Shown: positions 44,509-56,935, counted from the stretch's first letter. The stretch is DNA of 64,000 bases from Aphanomyces cochlioides (GCA_019828595.1 JAHQRK010000029.1:124001-188000); one strand, 5' to 3'. The notes: generated by a model not told the origin, from the sequence alone. Made by a program: numbers and translations.

Positions 44509-44583
44509 TGGAGCAGCAGGGTATCGATCCCTGTACCTCCCGCGCATGCGAAGCGGGCGCTCTACCATCTGAGCTACAACCCC
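44509..44583 (-). tRNA. tRNA-Ala variant with 2-nt insertion in the anticodon arm
   Basis: CTCCCGCGCATGCG replaces CTCCCGCATGCG, making the gene 75 nt. On the tRNA strand the anticodon stem-loop is enlarged to a 9-nt loop, or keeps a 7-nt loop with a mismatched stem. It is probably not a good tRNA. The change lies inside the 17-bp duplicated by family A, and a two-base duplication (GC) would explain it. Confidence 0.85.
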
Positions 44584-45156
44584 TTTTAAACGCTATATTC
44601 TGTCCTTGGTGACAAACATTCAGAATAAGACGAAAATATCTCTTTGGCGACTCACTACACGACGACGCGGATGCACACAAACTGTCTATACTCAAAACAC
44701 AACAGAACAAACATTCACACGCATCAAACAACACACATCGATTGTTTCTTGTCGACAGATAGTCTTGGAGAACACGCAGTATGTAGAATGCACTCTTTTC
44801 TAACGTGAACGATACACGTCTGGGTTTTACATCTAGACATACTTGCAATCTACTCGAGTGTGAAAGGACACATTATACGTGTGCAGGATCTCTATAAATT
44901 TATAGAGGTACAACAATAAATTCTCGACAAAGTTGAAACTCACGACACAAGTCAAGCAGAGTCGATTGAATTCGTTTTTTGCTCATAACTTTTGTTCTAC
45001 TGCTCCGTTTGAGCTCCACCAACTCGCAAAATGCAGCTTTTGATTTTCTCTATCGTTTCCCGTCGCTCAAATGGCAAAACGACGATTGCGAAAAGAGGTA
45101 TGGCCGAAAAACGTTGTCTTGTCCTTTTCGACACGTGCAAAACAAGGATAAAACTT

Positions 45157-45229
45157 TGGAGCAGCAGGGTATCGATCCCTGTACCTCCCGCATGCGAAGC
45201 GGGCGCTCTACCATCTGAGCTACAACCCC
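45157..45229 (-). tRNA. tRNA-Ala(CGC), locus 31
   Basis: Intact. Confidence 0.96.
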
Positions 45230-45802
45230 TTTTAAACGCTATATTCTGTCCTTGGTGACAAACATTCAGAATAAGACGAAAATATCTCTTTGGCGACTCA
45301 CTACACGACGACGCGGATGCACACAAACTGTCTATACTCAAAACACAACAGAACAAACATTCACACGCATCAAACAACACACATCGATTGTTTCTTGTCG
45401 ACAGATAGTCTTGGAGAACACGCAGTATGTAGAATGCACTCTTTTCTAACGTGAACGATACACGTCTGGGTTTTACATCTAGACATACTTGCAATCTACT
45501 CGAGTGTGAAAGGACACATTATACGTGTGCAGGATCTCTATAAATTTATAGAGGTACAACAATAAATTCTCGACAAAGTTGAAACTCACGACACAAGTCA
45601 AGCAGAGTCGATTGAATTCGTTTTTTGCTCATAACTTTTGTTCTACTGCTCCGTTTGAGCTCCACCAACTCGCAAAATGCAGCTTTTGATTTTCTCTATC
45701 GTTTCCCGTCGCTCAAATGGCAAAACGACGATTGCGAAAAGAGGTATGGCCGAAAAACGTTGTCTTGTCCTTTTCGACACGTGCAAAACAAGGATAAAAC
45801 TT

Positions 45803-45875
45803 TGGAGCAGCAGGGTATCGATCCCTGTACCTCCCGCATGCGAAGCGGGCGCTCTACCATCTGAGCTACAACCCC
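45803..45875 (-). tRNA. tRNA-Ala(CGC), locus 32
   Basis: Intact. Confidence 0.96.
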
Positions 45876-46448
45876 TTTTAAACGCTATATTCTGTCCTTG
45901 GTGACAAACATTCAGAATAAGACGAAAATATCTCTTTGGCGACTCACTACACGACGACGCGGATGCACACAAACTGTCTATACTCAAAACACAACAGAAC
46001 AAACATTCACACGCATCAAACAACACACATCGATTGTTTCTTGTCGACAGATAGTCTTGGAGAACACGCAGTATGTAGAATGCACTCTTTTCTAACGTGA
46101 ACGATACACGTCTGGGTTTTACATCTAGACATACTTGCAATCTACTCGAGTGTGAAAGGACACATTATACGTGTGCAGGATCTCTATAAATTTATAGAGG
46201 TACAACAATAAATTCTCGACAAAGTTGAAACTCACGACACAAGTCAAGCAGAGTCGATTGAATTCGTTTTTTGCTCATAACTTTTGTTCTACTGCTCCGT
46301 TTGAGCTCCACCAACTCGCAAAATGCAGCTTTTGATTTTCTCTATCGTTTCCCGTCGCTCAAATGGCAAAACGACGATTGCGAAAAGAGGTATGGCCGAA
46401 AAACGTTGTCTTGTCCTTTTCGACACGTGCAAAACAAGGATAAAACTT

Positions 46449-46521
46449 TGGAGCAGCAGGGTATCGATCCCTGTACCTCCCGCATGCGAAGCGGGCGCTC
46501 TACCATCTGAGCTACAACCCC
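46449..46521 (-). tRNA. tRNA-Ala(CGC), locus 33
   Basis: Intact. Confidence 0.96.
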
Positions 46522-47095
46522 TTTTAAACGCTATATTCTGTCCTTGGTGACAAACATTCAGAATAAGACGAAAATATCTCTTTGGCGACTCACTACACGA
46601 CGACGCGGATGCACACAAACTGTCTATACTCAAAACACAACAGAACAAACATTCACACGCATCAAACAACACACATCGATTGTTTCTTGTCGACAGATAG
46701 TCTTGGAGAACACGCAGTATGTAGAATGCACTCTTTTCTAACGTGAACGATACACGTCTGGGTTTTACATCTAGACATACTTGCAATCTACTCGAGTGTG
46801 AAAGGACACATTATACGTGTGCAGGATCTCTATAAATTTATAGAGGTACAACAATAAATTCTCGACAAAGTTGAAACTCACGACACAAGTCAAGCAGAGT
46901 CGATTGAATTCGTTTTTTGCTCATAACTTTTGTTCTACTGCTCCGTTTGAGCTCCACCAACTCGCAAAATGCAGCTTTTGATTTTCTCTATCGTTTCCCG
47001 TCGCTCAAATGGCAAAACGACGATTGCGAAAAGAGGTATGGCCCGAAAAACGTTGTCTTGTCCTTTTCGACACGTGCAAAACAAGGATAAAACTT

Positions 47096-47168
47096 TGGAG
47101 CAGCAGGGTATCGATCCCTGTACCTCCCGCATGCGAAGCGGGCGCTCTACCATCTGAGCTACAACCCC
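47096..47168 (-). tRNA. tRNA-Ala(CGC), locus 34
   Basis: Intact. Its unit carries one extra C near 47043 in the 3' flank, outside the gene. Confidence 0.96.
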
Positions 47169-47741
47169 TTTTAAACGCTATATTCTGTCCTTGGTGACAA
47201 ACATTCAGAATAAGACGAAAATATCTCTTTGGCGACTCACTACACGACGACGCGGATGCACACAAACTGTCTATACTCAAAACACAACAGAACAAACATT
47301 CACACGCATCAAACAACACACATCGATTGTTTCTTGTCGACAGATAGTCTTGGAGAACACGCAGTATGTAGAATGCACTCTTTTCTAACGTGAACGATAC
47401 ACGTCTGGGTTTTACATCTAGACATACTTGCAATCTACTCGAGTGTGAAAGGACACATTATACGTGTGCAGGATCTCTATAAATTTATAGAGGTACAACA
47501 ATAAATTCTCGACAAAGTTGAAACTCACGACACAAGTCAAGCAGAGTCGATTGAATTCGTTTTTTGCTCATAACTTTTGTTCTACTGCTCCGTTTGAGCT
47601 CCACCAACTCGCAAAATGCAGCTTTTGATTTTCTCTATCGTTTCCCGTCGCTCAAATGGCAAAACGACGATTGCGAAAAGAGGTATGGCCGAAAAACGTT
47701 GTCTTGTCCTTTTCGACACGTGCAAAACAAGGATAAAACTT

Positions 47742-47814
47742 TGGAGCAGCAGGGTATCGATCCCTGTACCTCCCGCATGCGAAGCGGGCGCTCTACCATC
47801 TGAGCTACAACCCC
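47742..47814 (-). tRNA. tRNA-Ala(CGC), locus 35
   Basis: Intact. Confidence 0.96.
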
Positions 47815-48387
47815 TTTTAAACGCTATATTCTGTCCTTGGTGACAAACATTCAGAATAAGACGAAAATATCTCTTTGGCGACTCACTACACGACGACGCG
47901 GATGCACACAAACTGTCTATACTCAAAACACAACAGAACAAACATTCACACGCATCAAACAACACACATCGATTGTTTCTTGTCGACAGATAGTCTTGGA
48001 GAACACGCAGTATGTAGAATGCACTCTTTTCTAACGTGAACGATACACGTCTGGGTTTTACATCTAGACATACTTGCAATCTACTCGAGTGTGAAAGGAC
48101 ACATTATACGTGTGCAGGATCTCTATAAATTTATAGAGGTACAACAATAAATTCTCGACAAAGTTGAAACTCACGACACAAGTCAAGCAGAGTCGATTGA
48201 ATTCGTTTTTTGCTCATAACTTTTGTTCTACTGCTCCGTTTGAGCTCCACCAACTCGCAAAATGCAGCTTTTGATTTTCTCTATCGTTTCCCGTCGCTCA
48301 AATGGCAAAACGACGATTGCGAAAAGAGGTATGGCCGAAAAACGTTGTCTTGTCCTTTTCGACACGTGCAAAACAAGGATAAAACTT

Positions 48388-48460
48388 TGGAGCAGCAGGG
48401 TATCGATCCCTGTACCTCCCGCATGCGAAGCGGGCGCTCTACCATCTGAGCTACAACCCC
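48388..48460 (-). tRNA. tRNA-Ala(CGC), locus 36
   Basis: Intact. Confidence 0.96.
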
Positions 48461-49033
48461 TTTTAAACGCTATATTCTGTCCTTGGTGACAAACATTCAG
48501 AATAAGACGAAAATATCTCTTTGGCGACTCACTACACGACGACGCGGATGCACACAAACTGTCTATACTCAAAACACAACAGAACAAACATTCACACGCA
48601 TCAAACAACACACATCGATTGTTTCTTGTCGACAGATAGTCTTGGAGAACACGCAGTATGTAGAATGCACTCTTTTCTAACGTGAACGATACACGTCTGG
48701 GTTTTACATCTAGACATACTTGCAATCTACTCGAGTGTGAAAGGACACATTATACGTGTGCAGGATCTCTATAAATTTATAGAGGTACAACAATAAATTC
48801 TCGACAAAGTTGAAACTCACGACACAAGTCAAGCAGAGTCGATTGAATTCGTTTTTTGCTCATAACTTTTGTTCTACTGCTCCGTTTGAGCTCCACCAAC
48901 TCGCAAAATGCAGCTTTTGATTTTCTCTATCGTTTCCCGTCGCTCAAATGGCAAAACGACGATTGCGAAAAGAGGTATGGCCGAAAAACGTTGTCTTGTC
49001 CTTTTCGACACGTGCAAAACAAGGATAAAACTT

Positions 49034-49106
49034 TGGAGCAGCAGGGTATCGATCCCTGTACCTCCCGCATGCGAAGCGGGCGCTCTACCATCTGAGCTAC
49101 AACCCC
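49034..49106 (-). tRNA. tRNA-Ala(CGC), locus 37
   Basis: Intact. Confidence 0.96.
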
Positions 49107-49679
49107 TTTTAAACGCTATATTCTGTCCTTGGTGACAAACATTCAGAATAAGACGAAAATATCTCTTTGGCGACTCACTACACGACGACGCGGATGCACA
49201 CAAACTGTCTATACTCAAAACACAACAGAACAAACATTCACACGCATCAAACAACACACATCGATTGTTTCTTGTCGACAGATAGTCTTGGAGAACACGC
49301 AGTATGTAGAATGCACTCTTTTCTAACGTGAACGATACACGTCTGGGTTTTACATCTAGACATACTTGCAATCTACTCGAGTGTGAAAGGACACATTATA
49401 CGTGTGCAGGATCTCTATAAATTTATAGAGGTACAACAATAAATTCTCGACAAAGTTGAAACTCACGACACAAGTCAAGCAGAGTCGATTGAATTCGTTT
49501 TTTGCTCATAACTTTTGTTCTACTGCTCCGTTTGAGCTCCACCAACTCGCAAAATGCAGCTTTTGATTTTCTCTATCGTTTCCCGTCGCTCAAATGGCAA
49601 AACGACGATTGCGAAAAGAGGTATGGCCGAAAAACGTTGTCTTGTCCTTTTCGACACGTGCAAAACAAGGATAAAACTT

Positions 49680-49752
49680 TGGAGCAGCAGGGTATCGATC
49701 CCTGTACCTCCCGCATGCGAAGCGGGCGCTCTACCATCTGAGCTACAACCCC
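49680..49752 (-). tRNA. tRNA-Ala(CGC), locus 38
   Basis: Intact. Confidence 0.96.
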
Positions 49753-50325
49753 TTTTAAACGCTATATTCTGTCCTTGGTGACAAACATTCAGAATAAGAC
49801 GAAAATATCTCTTTGGCGACTCACTACACGACGACGCGGATGCACACAAACTGTCTATACTCAAAACACAACAGAACAAACATTCACACGCATCAAACAA
49901 CACACATCGATTGTTTCTTGTCGACAGATAGTCTTGGAGAACACGCAGTATGTAGAATGCACTCTTTTCTAACGTGAACGATACACGTCTGGGTTTTACA
50001 TCTAGACATACTTGCAATCTACTCGAGTGTGAAAGGACACATTATACGTGTGCAGGATCTCTATAAATTTATAGAGGTACAACAATAAATTCTCGACAAA
50101 GTTGAAACTCACGACACAAGTCAAGCAGAGTCGATTGAATTCGTTTTTTGCTCATAACTTTTGTTCTACTGCTCCGTTTGAGCTCCACCAACTCGCAAAA
50201 TGCAGCTTTTGATTTTCTCTATCGTTTCCCGTCGCTCAAATGGCAAAACGACGATTGCGAAAAGAGGTATGGCCGAAAAACGTTGTCTTGTCCTTTTCGA
50301 CACGTGCAAAACAAGGATAAAACTT

Positions 50326-50398
50326 TGGAGCAGCAGGGTATCGATCCCTGTACCTCCCGCATGCGAAGCGGGCGCTCTACCATCTGAGCTACAACCCC
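50326..50398 (-). tRNA. tRNA-Ala(CGC), locus 39
   Basis: Intact. Confidence 0.96.
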
Positions 50399-50971
50399 TT
50401 TTAAACGCTATATTCTGTCCTTGGTGACAAACATTCAGAATAAGACGAAAATATCTCTTTGGCGACTCACTACACGACGACGCGGATGCACACAAACTGT
50501 CTATACTCAAAACACAACAGAACAAACATTCACACGCATCAAACAACACACATCGATTGTTTCTTGTCGACAGATAGTCTTGGAGAACACGCAGTATGTA
50601 GAATGCACTCTTTTCTAACGTGAACGATACACGTCTGGGTTTTACATCTAGACATACTTGCAATCTACTCGAGTGTGAAAGGACACATTATACGTGTGCA
50701 GGATCTCTATAAATTTATAGAGGTACAACAATAAATTCTCGACAAAGTTGAAACTCACGACACAAGTCAAGCAGAGTCGATTGAATTCGTTTTTTGCTCA
50801 TAACTTTTGTTCTACTGCTCCGTTTGAGCTCCACCAACTCGCAAAATGCAGCTTTTGATTTTCTCTATCGTTTCCCGTCGCTCAAATGGCAAAACGACGA
50901 TTGCGAAAAGAGGTATGGCCGAAAAACGTTGTCTTGTCCTTTTCGACACGTGCAAAACAAGGATAAAACTT

Positions 50972-51044
50972 TGGAGCAGCAGGGTATCGATCCCTGTACC
51001 TCCCGCATGCGAAGCGGGCGCTCTACCATCTGAGCTACAACCCC
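50972..51044 (-). tRNA. tRNA-Ala(CGC), locus 40, last in the array
   Basis: Intact. The following unit breaks off at 51608, before its tRNA. Confidence 0.96.
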
Positions 51045-51608
51045 TTTTAAACGCTATATTCTGTCCTTGGTGACAAACATTCAGAATAAGACGAAAATAT
51101 CTCTTTGGCGACTCACTACACGACGACGCGGATGCACACAAACTGTCTATACTCAAAACACAACAGAACAAACATTCACACGCATCAAACAACACACATC
51201 GATTGTTTCTTGTCGACAGATAGTCTTGGAGAACACGCAGTATGTAGAATGCACTCTTTTCTAACGTGAACGATACACGTCTGGGTTTTACATCTAGACA
51301 TACTTGCAATCTACTCGAGTGTGAAAGGACACATTATACGTGTGCAGGATCTCTATAAATTTATAGAGGTACAACAATAAATTCTCGACAAAGTTGAAAC
51401 TCACGACACAAGTCAAGCAGAGTCGATTGAATTCGTTTTTTGCTCATAACTTTTGTTCTACTGCTCCGTTTGAGCTCCACCAACTCGCAAAATGCAGCTT
51501 TTGATTTTCTCTATCGTTTCCCGTCGCTCAAATGGCAAAACGACGATTGCGAAAAGAGGTATGGCCGAAAAACGTTGTCTTGTCCTTTTCGACACGTGCA
51601 AAACAAGG

Positions 51609-53079
51609 AAATTACATTTATTTGTGGGGTTTTTGTTTTTATATAAGTGAATTGGTTTCGGTGAGTTGTTACTATTGGCTCGTAATTAGAAGATTATGTC
51701 TATGGAAGACATATTTGCTGTTTATATGATGACTTGGTTTAATATTGTGGTGAAGAAGGTGCTGTCGTGTTGAGAAGATTTAGCTTCAAACTCATTCCCC
51801 GAGCATGCTTATGTCTATTAAATGACGGAATGGAATGGATGGATGCTTGAGAGTGATATCTTCATCTGAACAAACCTATTTAATGAGGTCGATGGATCTC
51901 CCGTTATTGGTGCAAATTATATTGAGAGTCATGTTGCTGAAGCGACTCGTGATAGTTTCTCGTCCAATTTGTATTGGTATATGGCACTTTGGAGCCACTG
52001 ACAAAGAACTTTACAAGTGTTTCTGAACGATTGGAAATAACAGTGATGGAGCTGCTGAAGAGAAAGCTGACATCCGAGTAACTGCATGAGTATCCTGTGT
52101 CTGCAGCAGAAGGAAAACCTCTGGCTATGATCAGAGGCACGATTGGTGTTTAGCAATGTATGTCAAGCAGCATTACTAGCGACGCGTTTAAGAAAAATGT
52201 TCCAAAAGATGATGGCTAATTTTTTTCAACTAGTTCATTTTGAATTCTTGTCGTCGTCGTCGTTCTTTTGGTGCATAACAATTGAATGTAGTATCCGATT
52301 TCAATTGTGGCAAATTGCGTGATTAAATTTTTGTCAAATTTCATTTACAACTCTAGGCTTTGTACAACAATGAAGTCAAAAACAAATCTCAGTAATCAGA
52401 CACAAAGTCCCAGTAACAGGACAAGATGTTCAAAGAGGAGACAGTAGTATATGACAAGCTACAGGGCTTGGAAGATAACTTGCTCTGATTAATCTACTAC
52501 TAATTCTTGGTGCAGTAGTGTTGTCTATTCCTTGACGGCGAAATAAAAAGATCGACGAAGCCGATAACGATTGTGATTGTCAGAAGATTGATATTGTCCC
52601 CAAATTTTTTATTCTTTTTGATAAATTTACATCTGTATACAGAATGAATCGATCGACTGGGTGTGGATACCTCTAGAAATCTGGTCATGTGACGTCCTTA
52701 ATAGAATGTTTCTATGTTGGATCTTGAGGGGTTCAAATTGTTTGTCGGGTAGGTTCCTCATCGCCTAATTACATACCATGTCATGTTCGTTTCATGATGC
52801 AAGACTAGATCTATAATTCTCTTAGAGATCGAACTGAATGCGATCTCCTAGAAGTGTCGAGACATATGCTGTACAACTGCAAACTTGCTATTTCTTTATG
52901 TTGGAGTCGTATCACTACTCTTTGGTCATTTCAAGTGGGGAATCGGTGTGCAAAACATGGACAATTGACAATTCAACTAATTGTATTAGTTGTAATACAC
53001 AGTCAGGCAATGATATCGTTACAGAAGACATTCTCTTGTCAAGGATATTGTTAGTCTGGTGAGGTATTGGAAAGACTAA
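51609..53079. other. Unique flank of the array, no gene seen
   Basis: AT-rich single-copy sequence. All ORFs are short with no recognisable product. A small TCG-type microsatellite lies at about 52250-52264. Confidence 0.6.
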
Positions 53080-53642
53080 GGGCGGGTCTGGATGCCACCA
53101 AAAATGGCATAAAAATGCCAAAAAATGCCATAATTCGAAATATGCCATTATTTTCAATTTTGACTGTCTGGATGCCACCTTCTCAAAGATTTTTTTGTCA
53201 CAATTTTCTGGAGTTTTGGCCAAATTATGCCATAAAAATGGACCAAATTGGTCTATTTTATTTATGACATATTTTCGTCATGAACGTACTGATCGAGTCA
53301 AGCTTGAGATTCAGCTTGTCATCTCTACAAAAATACACGCACACACTATATATTATCACTGTTGCATGTTCTAACACTGAGAAACGACAGCGATCGAGCC
53401 TTGCTCATCTCTGGCTCATTTCAAAGTTTCCGGTAGGAAGTGACTGACACAGCAGTATGACAACAATTGTATGTACCTGTAATGTTGAATTTTCTTGTGG
53501 GCCAAAAGTTGTGGCATCCAGACAAATAACAAATTCTCCAACTATTCCATTTTAAATTGTGAATTTGGAACTTTGGAAAATTTTTGCAAAATGTCATTTC
53601 AGTTTTATGGAATAAAAAATTGATGGGCATCCAGACCAGCCC
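53080..53642. mobile_element. PIF/Harbinger-like MITE
   Basis: 563 bp with terminal inverted repeats GGGCGGGTCTGGATGCC (left) and GGGCATCCAGACCAGCCC (right), about 17 bp with one mismatch. It is flanked by TAA at 53077-53079 and 53643-53645; a 3-bp TWA duplication is typical of PIF/Harbinger. Subterminal repeats of TCTGGATGCCACC (near 53166) and GGCATCCAGAC (near 53514), plus a run of AATGCCA motifs (53103-53148), suggest transposase-binding sites. It encodes no transposase. Confidence 0.8.
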
Positions 53643-53918
53643 TAAATGTTCATGTCTGATAATAAATAATCTTTATGATAAGAACTACCGAACTGTAAAG
53701 TAGCCACAACAGATCCATATAAAGTACAAAACATCTTATCAGACTCTAATTTCTCATACACTGTATGAATGTTCACTGATCTTTGAGGCACACCAAATGA
53801 GCTCCAAATGATTTATCCTTCATACACTCCTTGTATGGGGTGGTAGAACTGGTAGAACGAATATAATTGGCTAAATATGATAAAAAACATATTATTTACC
53901 AGTGAATTAATTACTACG
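53643..53918. other. Short intergenic stretch
   Basis: No gene or repeat recognised. Confidence 0.5.
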
Positions 53919-55791
53919 TTATCCAATCATGTCATACATTGACAGTGTCCGTGCATTTGCAATTTTGGGCTTTGCCGTCACAATGTCTTGAACCAAACTT
54001 TGCATGGGAGAATGAGCCCAAGACCGAACAAAAGCGTGCTGATCCGAGTCGTGGTGCTTTATAAGACAAGCGACAATGGGATCAAGAGTGGAGAACGCAA
54101 AAGAACGATCCCGTTCGGTCAAGGAACTTCTTTGCTCAGGTAAGCGTGAATGCATCGCAACGATATGTTTGAGTTTGGATCTAGGAGACAGTTTTGAGAG
54201 GCCCAGGCGGCCTTCGATTGTCAAATTGCCTCCTCGTGCTGCTTTTCTTGTTGTGTCGCAAGTACTTTCGACACCAATCCTCTTTCTTTTTGATTCCATT
54301 TTTGTAGGAACATTGTTGTCCTGTGTCATGCGTGTGTCTGGTGTTGGTGCTCCTGTGTTGCTCCTGTGCTGCAACGTATATCGCTCAACCAATTCAAGAA
54401 CTTGCTCAACGATTTCAGGTGGTGCGAATGGAGCAATAATTTTGACAATATCTTCCTTGCTTGTTTAAAAGCTACAGCAGCCTCAATTGCTTGCACACAT
54501 CCAGTTTGACAAATATCATCAATTCGACAGTGCTTGCGTAGGAATATTGCAGCTAGCTCAGATAAAGGTTGATAATTCATCGTACCATACGTGTTTAGAC
54601 TTCGTCCCATCTGTACATCAGCACAGAATATTGGTTTCCATGAGCAAACAATTGATTTGAAATTTTTATCGGTGGCTGATGCAATGTTCAACAAATACAC
54701 AGCGTCACGTTTATACTTGACAGCTTGAGACACTGAACGATGCCGAGCTGATTGCATAATTTCAGCTTCACTCCCGCCGCCCAAACAGAAAACAAATACG
54801 CTGTTTTTCTACAAGTATGGGTGCCGAAAGGACCAAGTCGATTTATCAATTTCGCAACAACGGACAAGAATTGATCATGATAGCAGTCATATGAGATGTG
54901 TCCATCTGCGCTTGGAAAGAGGTAGCTATTTCTAATACCGCTCAAACCAATGTATGAAAGAAGATGTTGGATAGGACACAATTTTGGTAGATCATTGTCA
55001 GCCCACAGTGAAAGCGTGACTGGTGAATCATCTGATTTGCCTTGTACTTCAAATGCAATACACTCCACAACATTGTCGTCACTTATTATACACACGTCCT
55101 TGACGATGCTTTCAACCTTCAGTTGGATGACTTCATCGCTTCTCAAAAACAATTTAATTGACAGTAGAATCATGACAAATAGTCGGAAATCAGACAGCTG
55201 GTTCGTTGACAGAAGGAATTGACGGATATGTTGCACTTCCATTGGAGTAAGTGCCATGTCACCTTTGGCTCGATAATTTGAGCTTTGTTTACGACTGGTC
55301 TTCATTGTATTCTTTACCAATGAAGTCAAACAAGGATTTCCTCGACGCCAAATCTGTGGACGTCCAGCATGAAAAGAGCAACCCTGAACCAATCCATGAA
55401 ATCACATGGTGCGGCAAGTCTGACAGGTGTCTTCAAAGCTGCCAAGATTGTTGTTTCTAGCAGAATGCAGAGCTCCAATTGCTGATAGGCACTGATCCAC
55501 ATTTCGTGAATCATTCCATCCACCCATAGCGTATACAAGATTGCCAAACACATCGCAACATTGTGTGGTGGATCCTTGTCTTGAGAAAGGGGATCCTTTT
55601 GTTTGTCTCTTGTACCTAATGAAGTCAACGATAGACGAAGGGGTCATAGATGGACAGAAAGGCTCTGGGGGGCGATCTAATAAAATCAGAAGACTCTCAT
55701 AGCCTCCAACGAGCGCACAAAAGAAATATAGTCCTCGCAAGTGCTTTTCATACGATGCCACAGAGTTTGCTTCTAAAGGAGCAGATCCCAT
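53919..55791 (-). pseudogene. Crypton-type tyrosine recombinase, broken
   Basis: Crypton transposons move through a tyrosine recombinase. In sense order: an N-terminal helical domain (ASYEKHLRGLYFFCALVGG, CQTC), a catalytic domain with the first Arg in LFLRSDEVIQL (about 55140), HTCRKT (HxxR, about 54815), ARHRSVSQAVKYKRDA supplying the Tyr (about 54710), and a C-terminal tail ending at 53919. Three lesions are seen: an in-frame TGA at 55402-55404, a frameshift near 54780 in a GC-rich run, and a frameshift near 54455 after which APPEIVEQVLELVERY reads on. A short intron could explain one of them but not the TGA. I saw no terminal repeats, as expected for Cryptons. Confidence 0.75.
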
Positions 55792-56001
55792 GAATACCTT
55801 GTCTCTGTGGATTGAGTTAAATTGAGATGTTGTATTGTGAATTTCATGTGCTTTGGCAGTCGTTTTAAGGCGCTAAATCAAGGGAGAAGCAATGAAATAA
55901 GCGTAAAAGTAACTGCTAAAACGATGCCATGGAAAGAGCTAAATCTATGTCCGTTTCATAATTATATCCGTAAAACAATCATCAAATCCGGACAGAATCC
56001 G

Positions 56002-56935
56002 ATGGCAAAGCGCAAGCATGAAGTGATGCCGCTGCCAAGTCAGGTTACATGCTCTTTGGTCGTCAAGATAGGAGACCGCCACGTCAGCCGCTCAACCGCA
56101 GGTGAAGCTCAGTTTGTCCTTACAACCAGCCAACCATTTGACTTCTTTCGCCAACAAGTTACTTTCTTCGCAGCAAATGACATCGCCAAACAGTTCGCTG
56201 AGAAGAATAAGGACTCAAAGCAAAAGCCGACAATCGACGTACCAGAGGCCATAGAGGTGTATCTCAAGCCGCATGTGAGCTCAACTCAGTCGAAATTTGT
56301 GTTGCTTAGTAGCGAAAACTTTCACGACTCAATAGAGAGGGCATGGACTACAGCACAAACAAAACGTTCAAGCTCTGGGGGTGATTTTAAGCTAGAGGTC
56401 TTTACATACGTGGACAAAAAGACAAGCAACGGCAAGCAAATACAGAGAGCAACTGCAACACGCGTGAATGTATTGGCTCAACAGGTAGGAACAACTATTT
56501 CCGACACTGAGAGCTCAATAGATCATATAGATCCAACAGCATCCAGACCGTCCTGGCCCAAGTGCAACGCAATACATGGCTGTTCACCTTGCTCGCCAGG
56601 TCAATCCTCCAGACCTGACAGAACTTCCAAGCAATCCCACCATTCGACAACTACACCATATCGATCGTGAAACAGCCGCAATTGACTCTGAAGACTCCAG
56701 CCAACAACGTGCATCCGACGGTCAATACAGGCAAATTTCATTTCTCACGAATGGAGTTCGTGTTCCATGCTTTTTTGACGTTCACGAGCTCCGCGCAGCA
56801 CTTGGATTGCCTGCTTTTGATTTGTGCCCACCGTACCGTTCGCCTATCAACATGACACAACAACCAGAAAATGTTATCGATACTGATCACGTTGGAGTAG
56901 AAGAAGAAGGAGACACGTCTATCCATTGTCTTTAA
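56002..56935 (+). pseudogene. Hypothetical protein, frameshifted
   Basis: The likely start is ATG 56002 (MAKRKHEVMPLPS); the frame is open upstream but without a better start. About 180 residues of mixed alpha/beta character (YLKPHVSSTQSKFVLLSSENFHDSIERAW, FKLEVFTYV) lead into a shifted frame near 56545 that continues GPSATQYMAVHLARQVNPPDLTELPSNP and ends at 56935 in an acidic tail. I do not recognise the family. It lies divergently beside the Crypton recombinase, 211 bp from its start to this ATG, and may be a passenger gene of a transposon or a decayed host gene. Confidence 0.45.

Larger units (their letters stand above)
1..51608. repeat. Tandem array of tRNA-Ala(CGC) units
   Basis: A 646-bp unit recurs head to tail, with 40 tRNA-Ala loci all on the minus strand. 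Unit spacing is exactly 646 bp except where a transposon or small indel lies: +2 nt in the unit holding the tRNA at 44509, and +1 nt (an extra C near 47043) in the unit before the tRNA at 47096. Apart from these the units look identical by eye, so the array is homogenised by unequal exchange or gene conversion. It runs off the left edge of the window and stops inside a unit at 51608, after the shared CAAAACAAGG and before the tRNA. tRNA gene arrays are known from Entamoeba, but nothing here suggests Entamoeba. Confidence 0.97.
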
